From: Nonomuraea sediminis
GTDB lineage: Bacteria > Actinomycetota > Actinomycetes > Streptosporangiales > Streptosporangiaceae
Length of the DNA: 64,000 bases
Assembly: GCF_018531495.1 (NCBI RefSeq)
Contig: NZ_JAHDTI010000006.1
Coordinates: 124,001-188,000, forward strand
Direction: 5' to 3'
Both the position numbers and the translations under genes were made by a program. The first letter of the stretch is position 1; every line of letters begins with the position of its first letter. The notes below the pieces were generated by a model that saw only the letters and a program-made list of their open reading frames with translations, was not told the DNA's origin and did not search any database. Below are positions 47,076 to 55,281 of the stretch, piece by piece.

Positions 47076-48278
47076 ATGAAACACCTGATCGGGCTCTTAC
47101 TGGGCACCGAGGAGGACTGGCCTGCCGCGTTCGAGACCGTCCTGCGGCGGCTGGGCCCGATCAGGGGAGTCGGCGAGTTCGACGTGGAACGCATCACGAT
47201 CGAACCCTTCGACCTGCGTGACCGCCCGCGCCACGACCTGGTGATCGACCGGCTCGCGTACTGGTACTACCACCCGCGCGAGTGGCTGAAGAAGGTCGCC
47301 ATGATGGACGACGTCTACCTGCTCAACAGCCCTTTCACGTTCCAGTCGATGGAGAAGCACGCGGCCTACTGCGCGATGATCCGCCTCGGGCTGAAGGTGC
47401 CCGACACCGTGCTCGTCCCGTACAAGAACCCGCCGGACAACGCCCGTTACGCCTACACCGCTGCCCGCTACAACCGGCCCTTCGACCTGGACAGGGTGGC
47501 CGAGAGCATCGGCTACCCGCTGTTCATGAAGCCCTACGACGGCGGCGCCTGGCGCGGGGTGTCGCTGGTGCGCTCCCCGGAGGAACTGCACGCCGCCTAC
47601 GACGCGAGCGGCGAGATGCTCATGCACCTGCAGCAGGCGGTCGACGGGTACGACGCGTTCGCCCGCTCGCTGTCGATCGGCGCCGAGACCATGGTCATGC
47701 GCTTCCGGCCGGCCGAGCCGATGCACGCGCGCTACGCCGTCGACCACGCCTTCCTCTCCCCCGCCGTGGGCGAGGAGGTGGTGACGATCGGGCGGCTGGT
47801 CAACGCGTTCTTCCGCTGGGAGTTCAACTCGTGCGAGACCCTGGTCAAGGGCACCGACGTGCACCCCATCGACTACGCCAACGCCTGCCCGGACGTGGCG
47901 CTCACCAGCCTGCACTACTACTTCCCCTGGGCGATCAAGGCGCTGGTGCGCTGGTCGGTCTTCTGCGTCGCCACAGCCCGCCGGCCGCGGCTCGACCTCG
48001 ACACCCGCGAGTACTTCGCGGTCACAGGGTCGTACGGCGAGCGGCTCGCGGCCTACCGGCGGCTGGCGGACGAATACTTCGAGACCGAGCGGTACCAGGA
48101 GTTCTGCGCCACCCATCTGCGGCACCTGGATGACATCGTGCTGGAGTGGGTGGCGGGACCGGACTTCGACCGGCTGCTGGTGGACACGGTGACGGCCACG
48201 TACCCGGCGCGCGAGCGGGACCGGTTCGTCTCGCACTTCCGCGGGCTGCTCGGGATGTGGGTGAAGGACTCGGGCTAG
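47076..48278 (+). CDS. ATP-grasp protein paired with DUF2252
   Basis: A 400-residue protein with ATP-grasp features: central IGYPLFMKPYDGGAWRGVSL (lysine for ATP and Gly-rich loop), an MLMHLQQAVDGYDAFARSL block and a distal VKGTDVHPIDYANACPD with metal-binding-type Asp/Asn. ATP-grasp enzymes activate a carboxylate as acyl-phosphate and join it to an amine or thiol. The N-terminal domain (ERITIEPFDLRDRPRHDLVI) is its own. Zero-gap coupling to DUF2252 points to a joint reaction. The product is unknown. Confidence 0.8.
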   Translation: MKHLIGLLLGTEEDWPAAFETVLRRLGPIRGVGEFDVERITIEPFDLRDRPRHDLVIDRLAYWYYHPREWLKKVAMMDDVYLLNSPFTFQSMEKHAAYCAMIRLGLKVPDTVLVPYKNPPDNARYAYTAARYNRPFDLDRVAESIGYPLFMKPYDGGAWRGVSLVRSPEELHAAYDASGEMLMHLQQAVDGYDAFARSLSIGAETMVMRFRPAEPMHARYAVDHAFLSPAVGEEVVTIGRLVNAFFRWEFNSCETLVKGTDVHPIDYANACPDVALTSLHYYFPWAIKALVRWSVFCVATARRPRLDLDTREYFAVTGSYGERLAAYRRLADEYFETERYQEFCATHLRHLDDIVLEWVAGPDFDRLLVDTVTATYPARERDRFVSHFRGLLGMWVKDSG

Positions 48279-48286
48279 CGTTCGCG

Positions 48287-48300
48287 ACCGACCAGTCGGT
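48287..48300. promoter_or_regulatory. Palindrome abutting SDR start
   Basis: ACCGACCAGTCGGT has 6-base arms with a 2-base centre and ends on the base before ATG 48301. It resembles TetR-type operators of lipid genes and differs from the KstR2-like set. If the second ATG (48313) is the true start, the site ends 12 bases before it. Confidence 0.55.
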
Positions 48301-49068
48301 ATGGTCCAGAACATGAGTCTGTTCTCGCTGTTCTCGGTCGAAGGCAAGACGGTCGTCGTCACCGGCGGGTCGCGGGGCATCGGCCAGATGATCGCGGCCG
48401 GGTTCGTCTCGGCGGGAGCCAAGGTCTACATCTCCTCGCGCAAGGCGGCCGAGGTGGAGAAGACCGCCGCGTCCCTGGGCTGCGTCGCGGTACCCGCCGA
48501 CCTGTCGACCGCGGACGGGGTCGCCGCCCTCGTCGAGGCTGTGGACGGGCCGCTGGACGTGCTCGTCAACAACGCGGGGGCGACGTGGGGGGCGCCGCTG
48601 GAGGAGTTCCCCGAGCACGCCTTCGACAAGCTCTGGAACATCAACGTCAAGGGCGTCTTCTACCTGACCCAGCGCTTCCTGCCGCAGCTTCGTGCCGCGG
48701 CCGCTCCGGACGATCCCGCCCGTGTCATCAACGTCGGCTCGGTCGACGGGATCCGCGTGCCCTCCGTGGAGAACTACGCCTACTCGGCGTCCAAGGCCGG
48801 GGTCCACATGCTGACCAAGCACCTGGCCAGGCAGCTCGCGCCCGAGCACATCACGGTCAACGCGATCGCGCCCGGGCCCTTCGACTCGAAGATGATGGCC
48901 TTCGCCCTCGACGACCCCGCCACGCGCGCCGCGATCGCTTCCAACGTCCCGCTCGGCCGCATCGGCCACCCGGACGACGTGGCCGGCGCCGCCATCTACC
49001 TCGCCTCCCGCGCCGGCTCCTACCTGACAGGCACCGTCATCCCCATCGACGGCGGCATCACCGCCTGA
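48301..49068 (+). CDS. SDR-family oxidoreductase
   Basis: A 255-residue Rossmann dehydrogenase (or 251 from ATG 48313). Motifs: VTGGSRGIGQ, NNAGATWG, catalytic Ser in NVGSVDG and YSASK near residue 160. The RhlG-like layout suggests a 3-oxoacyl or polyol substrate, unproved. A TetR-type palindrome overlaps the start. It follows the ATP-grasp gene by 22 bases but probably has its own promoter. Confidence 0.85.
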   Translation: MVQNMSLFSLFSVEGKTVVVTGGSRGIGQMIAAGFVSAGAKVYISSRKAAEVEKTAASLGCVAVPADLSTADGVAALVEAVDGPLDVLVNNAGATWGAPLEEFPEHAFDKLWNINVKGVFYLTQRFLPQLRAAAAPDDPARVINVGSVDGIRVPSVENYAYSASKAGVHMLTKHLARQLAPEHITVNAIAPGPFDSKMMAFALDDPATRAAIASNVPLGRIGHPDDVAGAAIYLASRAGSYLTGTVIPIDGGITA

Positions 49069-49249
49069 CCCACCCCCACCCCGCCTCGCACTTCCGAACC
49101 GCCATGCGCCTCGCGGGTACAGCGCCTGGCAGCCATCGCGCCCACACACCGTGCCCGCCGGGGTTCACGGGGAGCACCCAGGTGGGTGGTGTGCGGCGTT
49201 GCGGCGAGTGCCCGGTTGCCGTGAGCAGGGGCGCCGGGCACGCGTCGCG

Positions 49250-49290
49250 AGGGGGCGTCGGCGGGCGGCGGTGGGGCGGCTTGCCGTACA
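49250..49290 (+). repeat. Dispersed GC-rich element, copy 4 (short)
   Basis: GTCGGCGGGCGGCGGTGGGG followed by CGGCTTGCCGTACAG matches the 3' half of copies at 4313, 24666 and 42253. Sits in the convergent gap between the SDR and the ATP-grasp gene at 49325. Confidence 0.55.
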
Positions 49291-49324
49291 GCAGGAGATG
49301 ACGCACCCGCAGCGGAGTGAGGGA

Positions 49325-50140
49325 CTAGAGGAGGTCCGTAAGGGCGGTGGTGAGGCGGGTGGGGGCGTCGGGGGAGAGGTAGAGGTAGAGGTACGGCTCG
49401 GTGAGTTCGAGCTCGATGACCGCGGGGCTGCCGTCGGAGAGCCGGACCAGGTCGATCCTGGCGTAGAGGAGGGCTTGGGGGATGGTGGCAAGCACCTTCT
49501 CGGCGAGTTCGACCTGGTCCGGGGCCGGGGTGCGCAGTTGTGCCTCGATGTTGTCGGCGCCCGACTTGCCCGGGGTGAGCATCGGCGTGCGCCGGACGGC
49601 GTGGCTGAGGCGGCGGTTGAAGTACAGCAGCGACGTCTCGCCCTCCGACTCGACCATGTCGAGGTAGGGCTGCACCATCGGCGTACGCCCGTCGGCCTCG
49701 AGCGCGGCCGCGTGCGCCTGGGCGCGCGCACGGTCGGTGGTCCTGATCGTGTCGCGGGCGCCCGCGGAGATCGCGGGCTTGACGACATATTCCTCCCAGT
49801 ACGGCATGCCGTCCGAAGCCCAGTGCGTGGGCACGGTCGGCACCCCCAGGTCTCGCAGGTACGTCTTGTCCGTGTTGGTCTCCAGGACGGTCGCCGGGTT
49901 CAGCAACCGCGTCACGCTCTCCGCCCGCCGGGCCCAGGCCAGGAACTCGTCGCGCCGGTCGACGTAGTCCCACACGGAGCGGACGACGGCGGCGTCATAC
50001 CGTCCCCAGTCGACGTCCGGGTCGTCCCATCGCTCGGCCCGCGCCTCGATCCCGGCTTCCCGCCAGGCACGCAGGACCGGCTCGCGCTCGTCATCGTGCC
50101 CATCCGGGTCAGCAAACGTCACATAAGCACAAATAGTCAC
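49325..50140 (-). CDS. RimK/DcsG-like ATP-grasp protein
   Basis: A 271-residue ATP-grasp protein of a different type from the one at 47076. Family marks: VVRSVWDYVDRRDEFLAWA near residue 55, TNTDKTYLRDLGVPTVPT, VVKPAISAGARDT, MVQPYLDMVESEGETSLLYF and a C-terminal YARIDLVRLSDG with metal-binding-like residues IELELTEPYLYL. This layout resembles ligases such as DcsG of the cycloserine pathway, but no cycloserine genes are nearby. Monocistronic; promoter in the repeat-containing region upstream. Confidence 0.82.
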   Translation of the reverse strand: MTICAYVTFADPDGHDDEREPVLRAWREAGIEARAERWDDPDVDWGRYDAAVVRSVWDYVDRRDEFLAWARRAESVTRLLNPATVLETNTDKTYLRDLGVPTVPTHWASDGMPYWEEYVVKPAISAGARDTIRTTDRARAQAHAAALEADGRTPMVQPYLDMVESEGETSLLYFNRRLSHAVRRTPMLTPGKSGADNIEAQLRTPAPDQVELAEKVLATIPQALLYARIDLVRLSDGSPAVIELELTEPYLYLYLSPDAPTRLTTALTDLL

Positions 50141-51075
50141 CCACGGATGCTAATACGCCCCATCCCCACCGCCTCAACCCACTCGGCCCACTTCCCACAC
50201 GCATCACCCTCCGCGCCTGACCCTCGACTCCCGCACGAGCACCGCCGCCGCCAACCCCCTTCCATGTGAACCGCCCTCCACCCGGCTCCCCTCCTCATCC
50301 GCACCACGCGCTCCCGGCACTGATGTCTTGGACCGGCACCCGTCCGTCGAGCGTCCTGGAGCGAGGAGCGTCCTGAGGCGGGGACCAACGAGTGCCCGGG
50401 CGCTTCCCCACGTCGACGACCGTCCGACGAGCTCCCTGGATCTGAAGCGCGCCCTGGGGCCTGGATCATCGAGCGCGCGGGCGCTTCCCCACATCGACGA
50501 CCGTCCGAGGGCTTCCCGGATCGGCAGGGCTACCGGCGTTCGAGCTGGGTCCTCCTTCTGGCTGGCAACGACGATGGGGCTGGGCGTCACAGGGAGTGGG
50601 CGCCGCGGGCCCGCCCGACGCCGGGGGCGCGGCGTGATCGGGCGGGCGGCTACGGGGGCTCGGCGGGATGCCGAGCCCGGTCCGGAGGAGCCGAGGAGGC
50701 TCGCGGGGCGGACGGCCGGTCCGATAACCCGGCTCAGTGGGACTGACCGACCGCGATCGCGAGCCTCCTCGACGCCGCTTGGGTCCGGAGCACCCGAGGC
50801 GGACGCCGACGGCGACCTCGGGCTCCGGTAGGGCGCGCGCGTAAGGAAGTGCCAGGCACGCCGTACCGCGCACCTACGCGCCGCAAGGCGAGCAAGGACG
50901 CCTTACGACCGGCAACACCCCGCACCACTGAGCAGCACGCCGTGGTCCCGGCGAGCGCCGCACCGCGATGCACCACGTTGTGCAACCGGCAGGCACGCCG
51001 TACGACTGAGGTGGCCCGTGATGGTGAGGGCGGCGCGAGCCGGGGATGGCGGCCGGCCGCGCGGACGAGGAGCGG
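50141..51075. other. Long gene-free stretch with short repeats
   Basis: About 935 bases without a credible gene on either strand; the open frames here have Arg/Pro/Ser-biased, low-complexity translations. It contains two copies, about 81 bases apart (50401 and 50482), of CGCTTCCCCACGTCGACG followed by ACCGTCCGA, plus fragments of the same unit around 50330. Nothing else was recognised. Confidence 0.55.
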
Positions 51076-51333
51076 CTAGCGGACGTAGACGTCCACGTCG
51101 ACCCAGCTGCCGCGGGTGGCCGTCACGGCGTTGCCGTTGATGTTGTTGACGTTGGTGGACCCACCTCTGCCGATGTTGCCGGCGAAGACATTGCCGAAGT
51201 TGTTGCCCGACTGCGAGGAGTTGGCGTTGTGACTGCTGTTGCCGATGTTCGTGCTTGCATAAGCCGGAGCGGAGAGCAGGGTGGTGCCGGCGGCGGCCAC
51301 GACGATCCCGGTGACGCAGAGCTTCTTGATCAT
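51076..51333 (-). CDS. Small secreted Asn/Gly/Ser-rich protein (paralogue 2)
   Basis: An 85-residue precursor. Signal peptide MIKKLCVTGIVVAAAGTTLL ends APAYA at about residue 26. The mature part (STNIGNSSHNAN, SSQSGNNFGNV, GGSTNVNNINGNAV) is about 59 residues, lacks Cys and is rich in Asn, Gly and Ser with regular spacing, similar in style to curli repeats (Ser...Gln-x-Gly...Asn). It shares signal, NSSQSGNNFGNV-type core and STNVNN motif with the next gene. Possibly a surface fibre or spore-coat component; this is inference. I do not recognise a named family such as chaplins or rodlins. Confidence 0.75.
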   Translation of the reverse strand: MIKKLCVTGIVVAAAGTTLLSAPAYASTNIGNSSHNANSSQSGNNFGNVFAGNIGRGGSTNVNNINGNAVTATRGSWVDVDVYVR

Positions 51334-51392
51334 GCGATGTCCTTCCAGCGAGATGTTGGCGTGGTGTCGGGCCCGGGAGGCCCGCAAAACGT

Positions 51393-51653
51393 TCAGCTGA
51401 AGATGTAGGTCACCGAGATGCTGCCGTCGGAAGCGGTGGTTGCGATGCCGTTGACGTTGTTGACGTTGGTCGAGCCGCCGTAGGCGTGATTGGAGGCGCC
51501 GACGTTTCCGAAGTTGTTGCCGGACTGGGACGAGTCGCTGTTGTGGCTCCAGTTCTTGCCGGTCCAGCTGTCCGCGTGCGCCGGGGCTGCCAGCAGGCTG
51601 ACGCCCGCGGCCGTAGCCAGCACGGCACCGGCCGTGCACAGCTTTCTGATCAC
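51393..51653 (-). CDS. Small secreted Asn/Gly/Ser-rich protein (paralogue 1)
   Basis: An 86-residue precursor with GTG start preceded by AAGGAG. The signal peptide ends APAHA near residue 27. The mature part, DSWTGKNWSHNSDSSQSGNN followed by FGNVGASNHAYGGSTNVNNV, parallels the downstream paralogue closely. Both genes run in the same direction, 59 bases apart. Tyr/Trp residues at the ends differ between the two copies, consistent with divergence after duplication. Confidence 0.78.
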   Translation of the reverse strand: MIRKLCTAGAVLATAAGVSLLAAPAHADSWTGKNWSHNSDSSQSGNNFGNVGASNHAYGGSTNVNNVNGIATTASDGSISVTYIFS

Positions 51654-51868
51654 TCCAGCTCCTTCTTTCGGGATTGACCCGCATGGGCAGCACGAGACCT
51701 GGGCCCTGGGCTCGCGACTGACCCTTTGACTGCGCTTGACCCCGTGAGGTCAAAGCCATAGCGATCATATAACTGAGCGTTGCCATTGAATAGCTATGAG
51801 TAATCAGAAGATTGTTCCGGCGAGACACTGACGGAAGGTGTCAGCGGTCCCCGCCTAGCGTGCTCGGC

Positions 51869-52522
51869 GTGATCTACGAACTGCGGTACTACACCCTGCG
51901 CCCCGAGGCCAGAGAGACGCTCATCGAGCTGTTCGAGCGGGAGTTCGTCGAGTCGCAGGAGGCCGTGGGCGCCGAGGTGGTCGGCACGTTCCGCGACCCG
52001 GACAACCCAGACACTTTCCCATGGATCAGGAAATTTCCGGGCATGGAGGCGAGGCGGACGGCGCTCGAGGCCTTCTACGGCGGCCCGGTCTGGAAGGCCC
52101 ACCGCGACGCCGCCAACGCCACGATGCTCGACTCCGACAACGTGCTGCTCCTGCGCCCCTCCCCCGTCCCCGTCGACGGGTTCTCACGGAGCGAACGCCC
52201 GCCCGTCGGAGCCACCGAGCCGCCCGGATCCCTGTATGTGGCGACGATCCACCACGTCGAGCCCGGATCCGCCGGCCAGTTCGCGGAGAAGGCCCTGGCG
52301 GTGCTGCGGGAGGCGGGCGTGCCGGTGGTCGCCTGCTTCGAGACGGAGCACGCCGAGAACACCTTCCCCGCGCTGCCGGTCCGGACCGAGGCGAACGTCT
52401 TCGTGTGGTTCGCCCGCTTCGACCGCCCCGAGGACTGCAGGATCCCCTCGCATCCCGTCCTCGACGAGAGGCCGCACCAGGTGATCCGGCTCGCCCCCAC
52501 GGCCAGATCGGCCCTGCGATGA
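51869..52522 (+). CDS. NIPSNAP-family protein
   Basis: A 217-residue protein of two ferredoxin-like halves; the start IYELRYYTLRPE is the NIPSNAP signature. GTG 51869 is chosen; TAGCGT lies 7 bases upstream, so it is probably leaderless, as at 45780. GACAC-N9-GTGTC (51824-51842) upstream could be an operator. It overlaps the ABM gene by four bases. Small-molecule or haem-like binding is known for relatives; here the role is unknown. Confidence 0.8.
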   Translation: MIYELRYYTLRPEARETLIELFEREFVESQEAVGAEVVGTFRDPDNPDTFPWIRKFPGMEARRTALEAFYGGPVWKAHRDAANATMLDSDNVLLLRPSPVPVDGFSRSERPPVGATEPPGSLYVATIHHVEPGSAGQFAEKALAVLREAGVPVVACFETEHAENTFPALPVRTEANVFVWFARFDRPEDCRIPSHPVLDERPHQVIRLAPTARSALR

Positions 52523-52866
52523 GCCTGGTCAGCGGCCCCTTCGACGGGCCCTGTATCGCCGTGATCTTCACCTCGGTGCGGACGAGGACGGACGCGGAGG
52601 GCTACGGCGAGACGGCCGACCACATGGTACGGCTGGCCAGGCGACAACCCGGCTTCCTGGGCGTCGACTCGGCCCGCGGCCCGGACGGGCTGGGGATCAC
52701 CGTGGCGTACTGGCGGGACGAGGAGTCGATCGCCGCCTGGCGCGAGCACGCCCAGCACGCGGCCGCCCGCCAGGCGGGGCGGGACCGCTGGTATGAGGAG
52801 TTCGCCGTCCACGTCACCCGCGTCGACCGCTCCTACGCCTTCCACCGCCCGTCTCAGGCGCCGTAG
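52519..52866 (+). CDS. Antibiotic biosynthesis monooxygenase (ABM) domain protein
   Basis: A 115-residue dimeric alpha/beta-barrel type protein with the ABM core (FLGVDSARGPDGLGITVAYW, WREHAQHAAARQAGRDRWY). Such proteins may be cofactor-free oxygenases or haem-degrading-like. It is coupled to the NIPSNAP gene (ATGA). Its 3' end overlaps the convergent SDR gene by 13 bases. Confidence 0.82.
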   Translation: MSLVSGPFDGPCIAVIFTSVRTRTDAEGYGETADHMVRLARRQPGFLGVDSARGPDGLGITVAYWRDEESIAAWREHAQHAAARQAGRDRWYEEFAVHVTRVDRSYAFHRPSQAP

Positions 52867-53768
52867 GGCGGGGTCTGGGGTGGGGCCTGGGCGAGGAGGG
52901 CGGCGACGGCGGAGGCGATCTCGGTGGCGGGCCAGCGGGTGTCGCGGGTGAGGCTGGGGCCGTGCTGCCAGCCGGTGGCCAGGGAGAGCGTGCCGCCTTC
53001 GACCTCGAAGACGCGGCCCGTGACGTGGGCCGACTCCGGGGAGCCGAGCCAGGCCACGAGCGGCGCGACGTTGGCCGGGTCCATGGAGTCGAAGCCGGAG
53101 TCCGGTTTGGCCATGGTGTCGGCGAAGACCTCCTCCGTCATGCGCGTCCTGGCGGCGGGCGCGATGGCGTTGACCGTGACCCCGTAGCGGCCGAGTTCGG
53201 CGGCGGCGACCGCGGTGAGGGCGGCGATGCCGGCCTTGGCGGCGGAGTAGTTGGACTGGCCGAGGCTGCCCATGAGTCCCGCCCCGGACGAGGTGTTGAT
53301 CACCCGGGCGTCCACCGGGGTCCCGGATTTGTGGCAGGAGCGCCAATGCGCCGCGGCCTGCCGTAAGGGCAGGAAATGGCCCTTGAGGTGGACGCGGACG
53401 ACGTCGTCCCACTCCTCCTCCGACGTGGACACCAGCATCCGGTCGCGGACGAAGCCGGCGTTGTTCACCAGCACGTCCAGCCGCCCGAAGGCGCTGACCG
53501 CGGTCTTGACGAGGCGGGCGGCGCCGTCCCAGGTGGCCACGTCGTCGGCGTTGGCGACGGCCTCGCCGCCCAGGTCGCGGATCTCCGCGACGACCGCGAG
53601 CGCGGGCTCCCCTGACTTGCCCTCGCCCGAGCGGCCGGTGCCGAGGTCGTTGACGACCACCCGGGCGCCCTGGCGGGCGAACTCCAGCGCGTGCTCCCGC
53701 CCGATCCCCCTCCCCGCACCGGTCACGATCACGACCCGCCCATCACAGATGCCCACGAGAGCCTCCAA
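52854..53768 (-). CDS. SDR dehydrogenase of the HIP cluster (Rv3548c-like)
   Basis: A 304-residue SDR with GAGRGIGREHALEFARQGA nucleotide motif, NNAGFVRDRM, and catalytic Ser in NTSSGAG with YSAAK. The long form with a C-terminal extension is like Rv3548c, which lies beside Rv3549c and echA20 in M. tuberculosis in the same order and orientation as here. It probably oxidises a hydroxyacyl-CoA intermediate. A weak KstR2-like site is 24 bases upstream. Second gene of a possible operon with the SDR at 53808. Confidence 0.8.
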   Translation of the reverse strand: MEALVGICDGRVVIVTGAGRGIGREHALEFARQGARVVVNDLGTGRSGEGKSGEPALAVVAEIRDLGGEAVANADDVATWDGAARLVKTAVSAFGRLDVLVNNAGFVRDRMLVSTSEEEWDDVVRVHLKGHFLPLRQAAAHWRSCHKSGTPVDARVINTSSGAGLMGSLGQSNYSAAKAGIAALTAVAAAELGRYGVTVNAIAPAARTRMTEEVFADTMAKPDSGFDSMDPANVAPLVAWLGSPESAHVTGRVFEVEGGTLSLATGWQHGPSLTRDTRWPATEIASAVAALLAQAPPQTPPYGA

Positions 53769-53791
53769 GCTCCGAAAAATCCAGTGATCGT

Positions 53792-53805
53792 AACAGTCGC
53801 TTGGC
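53792..53805. promoter_or_regulatory. Weak KstR2-like site between the two SDR genes
   Basis: AACAGTCGCTTGGC keeps the CTTG half but not the CAAG half of the motif. Weakest member of the set; may be chance. Confidence 0.3.
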
Positions 53806-53807
53806 GA

Positions 53808-54515
53808 TCACGGTGCGGGGTCGGTCAAGTAGCGCCAAGCGGGCACCTCACCGCCACCGTGGACCGCCACCTGGGCCCCGGTCACGTACCCGGGCGAGCC
53901 CAGCCACAGGCAGGCCGAGGCCACGTCCGCGGGCGAGGCCAGCCGGCCCGCCGGGATCGTGGACTCCACGGCCGCGCCCCCGTAGTGCTCGGGGGCCTCC
54001 GCCAGGCCGACCACCACGGCGTTGACCCGGACCTCGGGCGCCCACTCGGCCGCCAGGCAGGCGGTCAGGTGGTGCAGGCCCGCCTTGGCCGCGCCGTACG
54101 CGGAGGTTCCCGGCGACGGGCGCGTGCCGCTCGAGCTGCCGATCATGATGATCGAGCCGTGCGCGGCGGCGAGCAGCGGGTGCGCCCGCTGCGCGACCAG
54201 CAGCGGCGCGATGAGGTTGAGCTCGATGACCCGCGCGTGCAGGCGCGGCGAGGTCCCCGCGACAGGCGCGTACGGCGAGCCGCCCGCGTTGTTGACCACC
54301 ACGTCGAGCCGCTCGAGCCCGCCGATCAGCCGGTCGACGTCGTCGGGATCCCGCACGTCGGCCTGGACGAACCCGGGCACGTCCGCGGATTGCCGCCCGC
54401 ACACGATCACCTCGGCCCCCGCGTCGCGGAACGCCGTGGCCACGCCCGCACCGATGCCCCTGGTCCCGCCGGTCACCAGCACGACCTTGCCCGCGTAGTC
54501 GTAAGTCACGGTCAC
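53808..54515 (-). CDS. SDR dehydrogenase of the HIP cluster (Rv3549c-like)
   Basis: A 235-residue SDR (VTGGTRGIGAGVATAFRDAG; NNAGGSPYAP; YGAAK). The start was set at GTG 54515 because the longest reading would begin with TTG inside the KstR2-like site at 54532-54545. GTG 54509 is also possible. It is divergent from echA20 across that site, matching the gene order next to echA20 in M. tuberculosis. Confidence 0.8.
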   Translation of the reverse strand: MTVTYDYAGKVVLVTGGTRGIGAGVATAFRDAGAEVIVCGRQSADVPGFVQADVRDPDDVDRLIGGLERLDVVVNNAGGSPYAPVAGTSPRLHARVIELNLIAPLLVAQRAHPLLAAAHGSIIMIGSSSGTRPSPGTSAYGAAKAGLHHLTACLAAEWAPEVRVNAVVVGLAEAPEHYGGAAVESTIPAGRLASPADVASACLWLGSPGYVTGAQVAVHGGGEVPAWRYLTDPAP

Positions 54516-54531
54516 GGGTGCTACCGTACCA

Positions 54532-54545
54532 AGCAAGCGTTAGGT
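54532..54545. promoter_or_regulatory. KstR2-like site between SDR and echA20
   Basis: AGCAAGCGTTAGGT has two mismatches in the CTTG half but is framed by GTACC (54526-54530) and GGTAC (54543-54547), extending the symmetry. It lies 16 bases from both divergent starts, so one site could control both. Confidence 0.65.
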
Positions 54546-54561
54546 ACAACCAGGGAGCGGG

Positions 54562-55281
54562 ATGGGAATCACGCTACGGGAGGGCCCGATCGCCGAGCTG
54601 GTCGTGGACGTCCCCCCGGTCAACGCGCTGACCGCGCGCGGCTGGCACGAGGTGGCCGATGCCCTGCGGCGGGCGGGCGAGAGTCCGGAGACCAGGGTGG
54701 TGGTGCTGCGTGCCGAGGGCCGCGGCTTCAACGCCGGCGTCGACGTCAAGGAGCTGTCCGCCGACGGACAGCACGCGGCCATGGTGGCGGTGAACCGGGC
54801 CTGTTACGCCGCGTTCGCGGCCGTCTACGACTGCGCGGTGCCGGTGATCGCGGCGGTCCACGGCTACTGCCTGGGCGGTGGAGTCGGCCTGGTGGGCAAC
54901 GCCGACATCGTGGTGGCCTCCGACGATGCCTACTTCGGCCTGCCCGAGGTGGACAGGGGCGCGCTGGGCGCGGCCACGCATCTGGCGCGGCTGGTGCCGC
55001 AGCACCTGATGCGCGCCATGGTCTTCACGTGCCGCACGGTGACGGCCGCCGAGCTGCGGGCCTTCGGCTCGGTGCTCGAGGTGACCTCCCGCGACAAGCT
55101 GCGCGACCTGGCGATGAGCGTCGCCGAGCAGATCGCCGCCAAGGACCCGTACGTGATCCGCCGCGCCAAGGAGTCGCTCAACGGGATCGACCCGGTCGAC
55201 GTCAAGCGCGGCTACCGCTTCGAGCAGGGCTTCACGTTCGAACTCAACCTGATGGGCAAGCGGAAGGGGCTCGAGGCGTGA
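54562..55281 (+). CDS. echA20: EchA20-like enoyl-CoA hydratase/ring hydrolase
   Basis: A 239-residue crotonase-fold protein. Blocks: RGFNAGVDVKEL (oxyanion-hole region), VIAAVHGYCLGGGVGLVGNADI and RRAKESLNGIDPVD. In the HIP pathway EchA20 opens ring D of the dioxo-indane CoA ester. GGGAGCGGG precedes the ATG. It shares GTGA with ipdA, starting a four-gene operon. Confidence 0.85.
   Translation: MGITLREGPIAELVVDVPPVNALTARGWHEVADALRRAGESPETRVVVLRAEGRGFNAGVDVKELSADGQHAAMVAVNRACYAAFAAVYDCAVPVIAAVHGYCLGGGVGLVGNADIVVASDDAYFGLPEVDRGALGAATHLARLVPQHLMRAMVFTCRTVTAAELRAFGSVLEVTSRDKLRDLAMSVAEQIAAKDPYVIRRAKESLNGIDPVDVKRGYRFEQGFTFELNLMGKRKGLEA

Noticed and set aside
50328..51079. Open frames in the 50.1-51.1 kb gap
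   Set aside because: Arg/Pro/Ser-rich, no motif, no ribosome site, and partly made of short repeats.
54540..55281. Open frames opposite echA20 and the ipd genes
   Set aside because: Mirror frames of strongly recognised genes.
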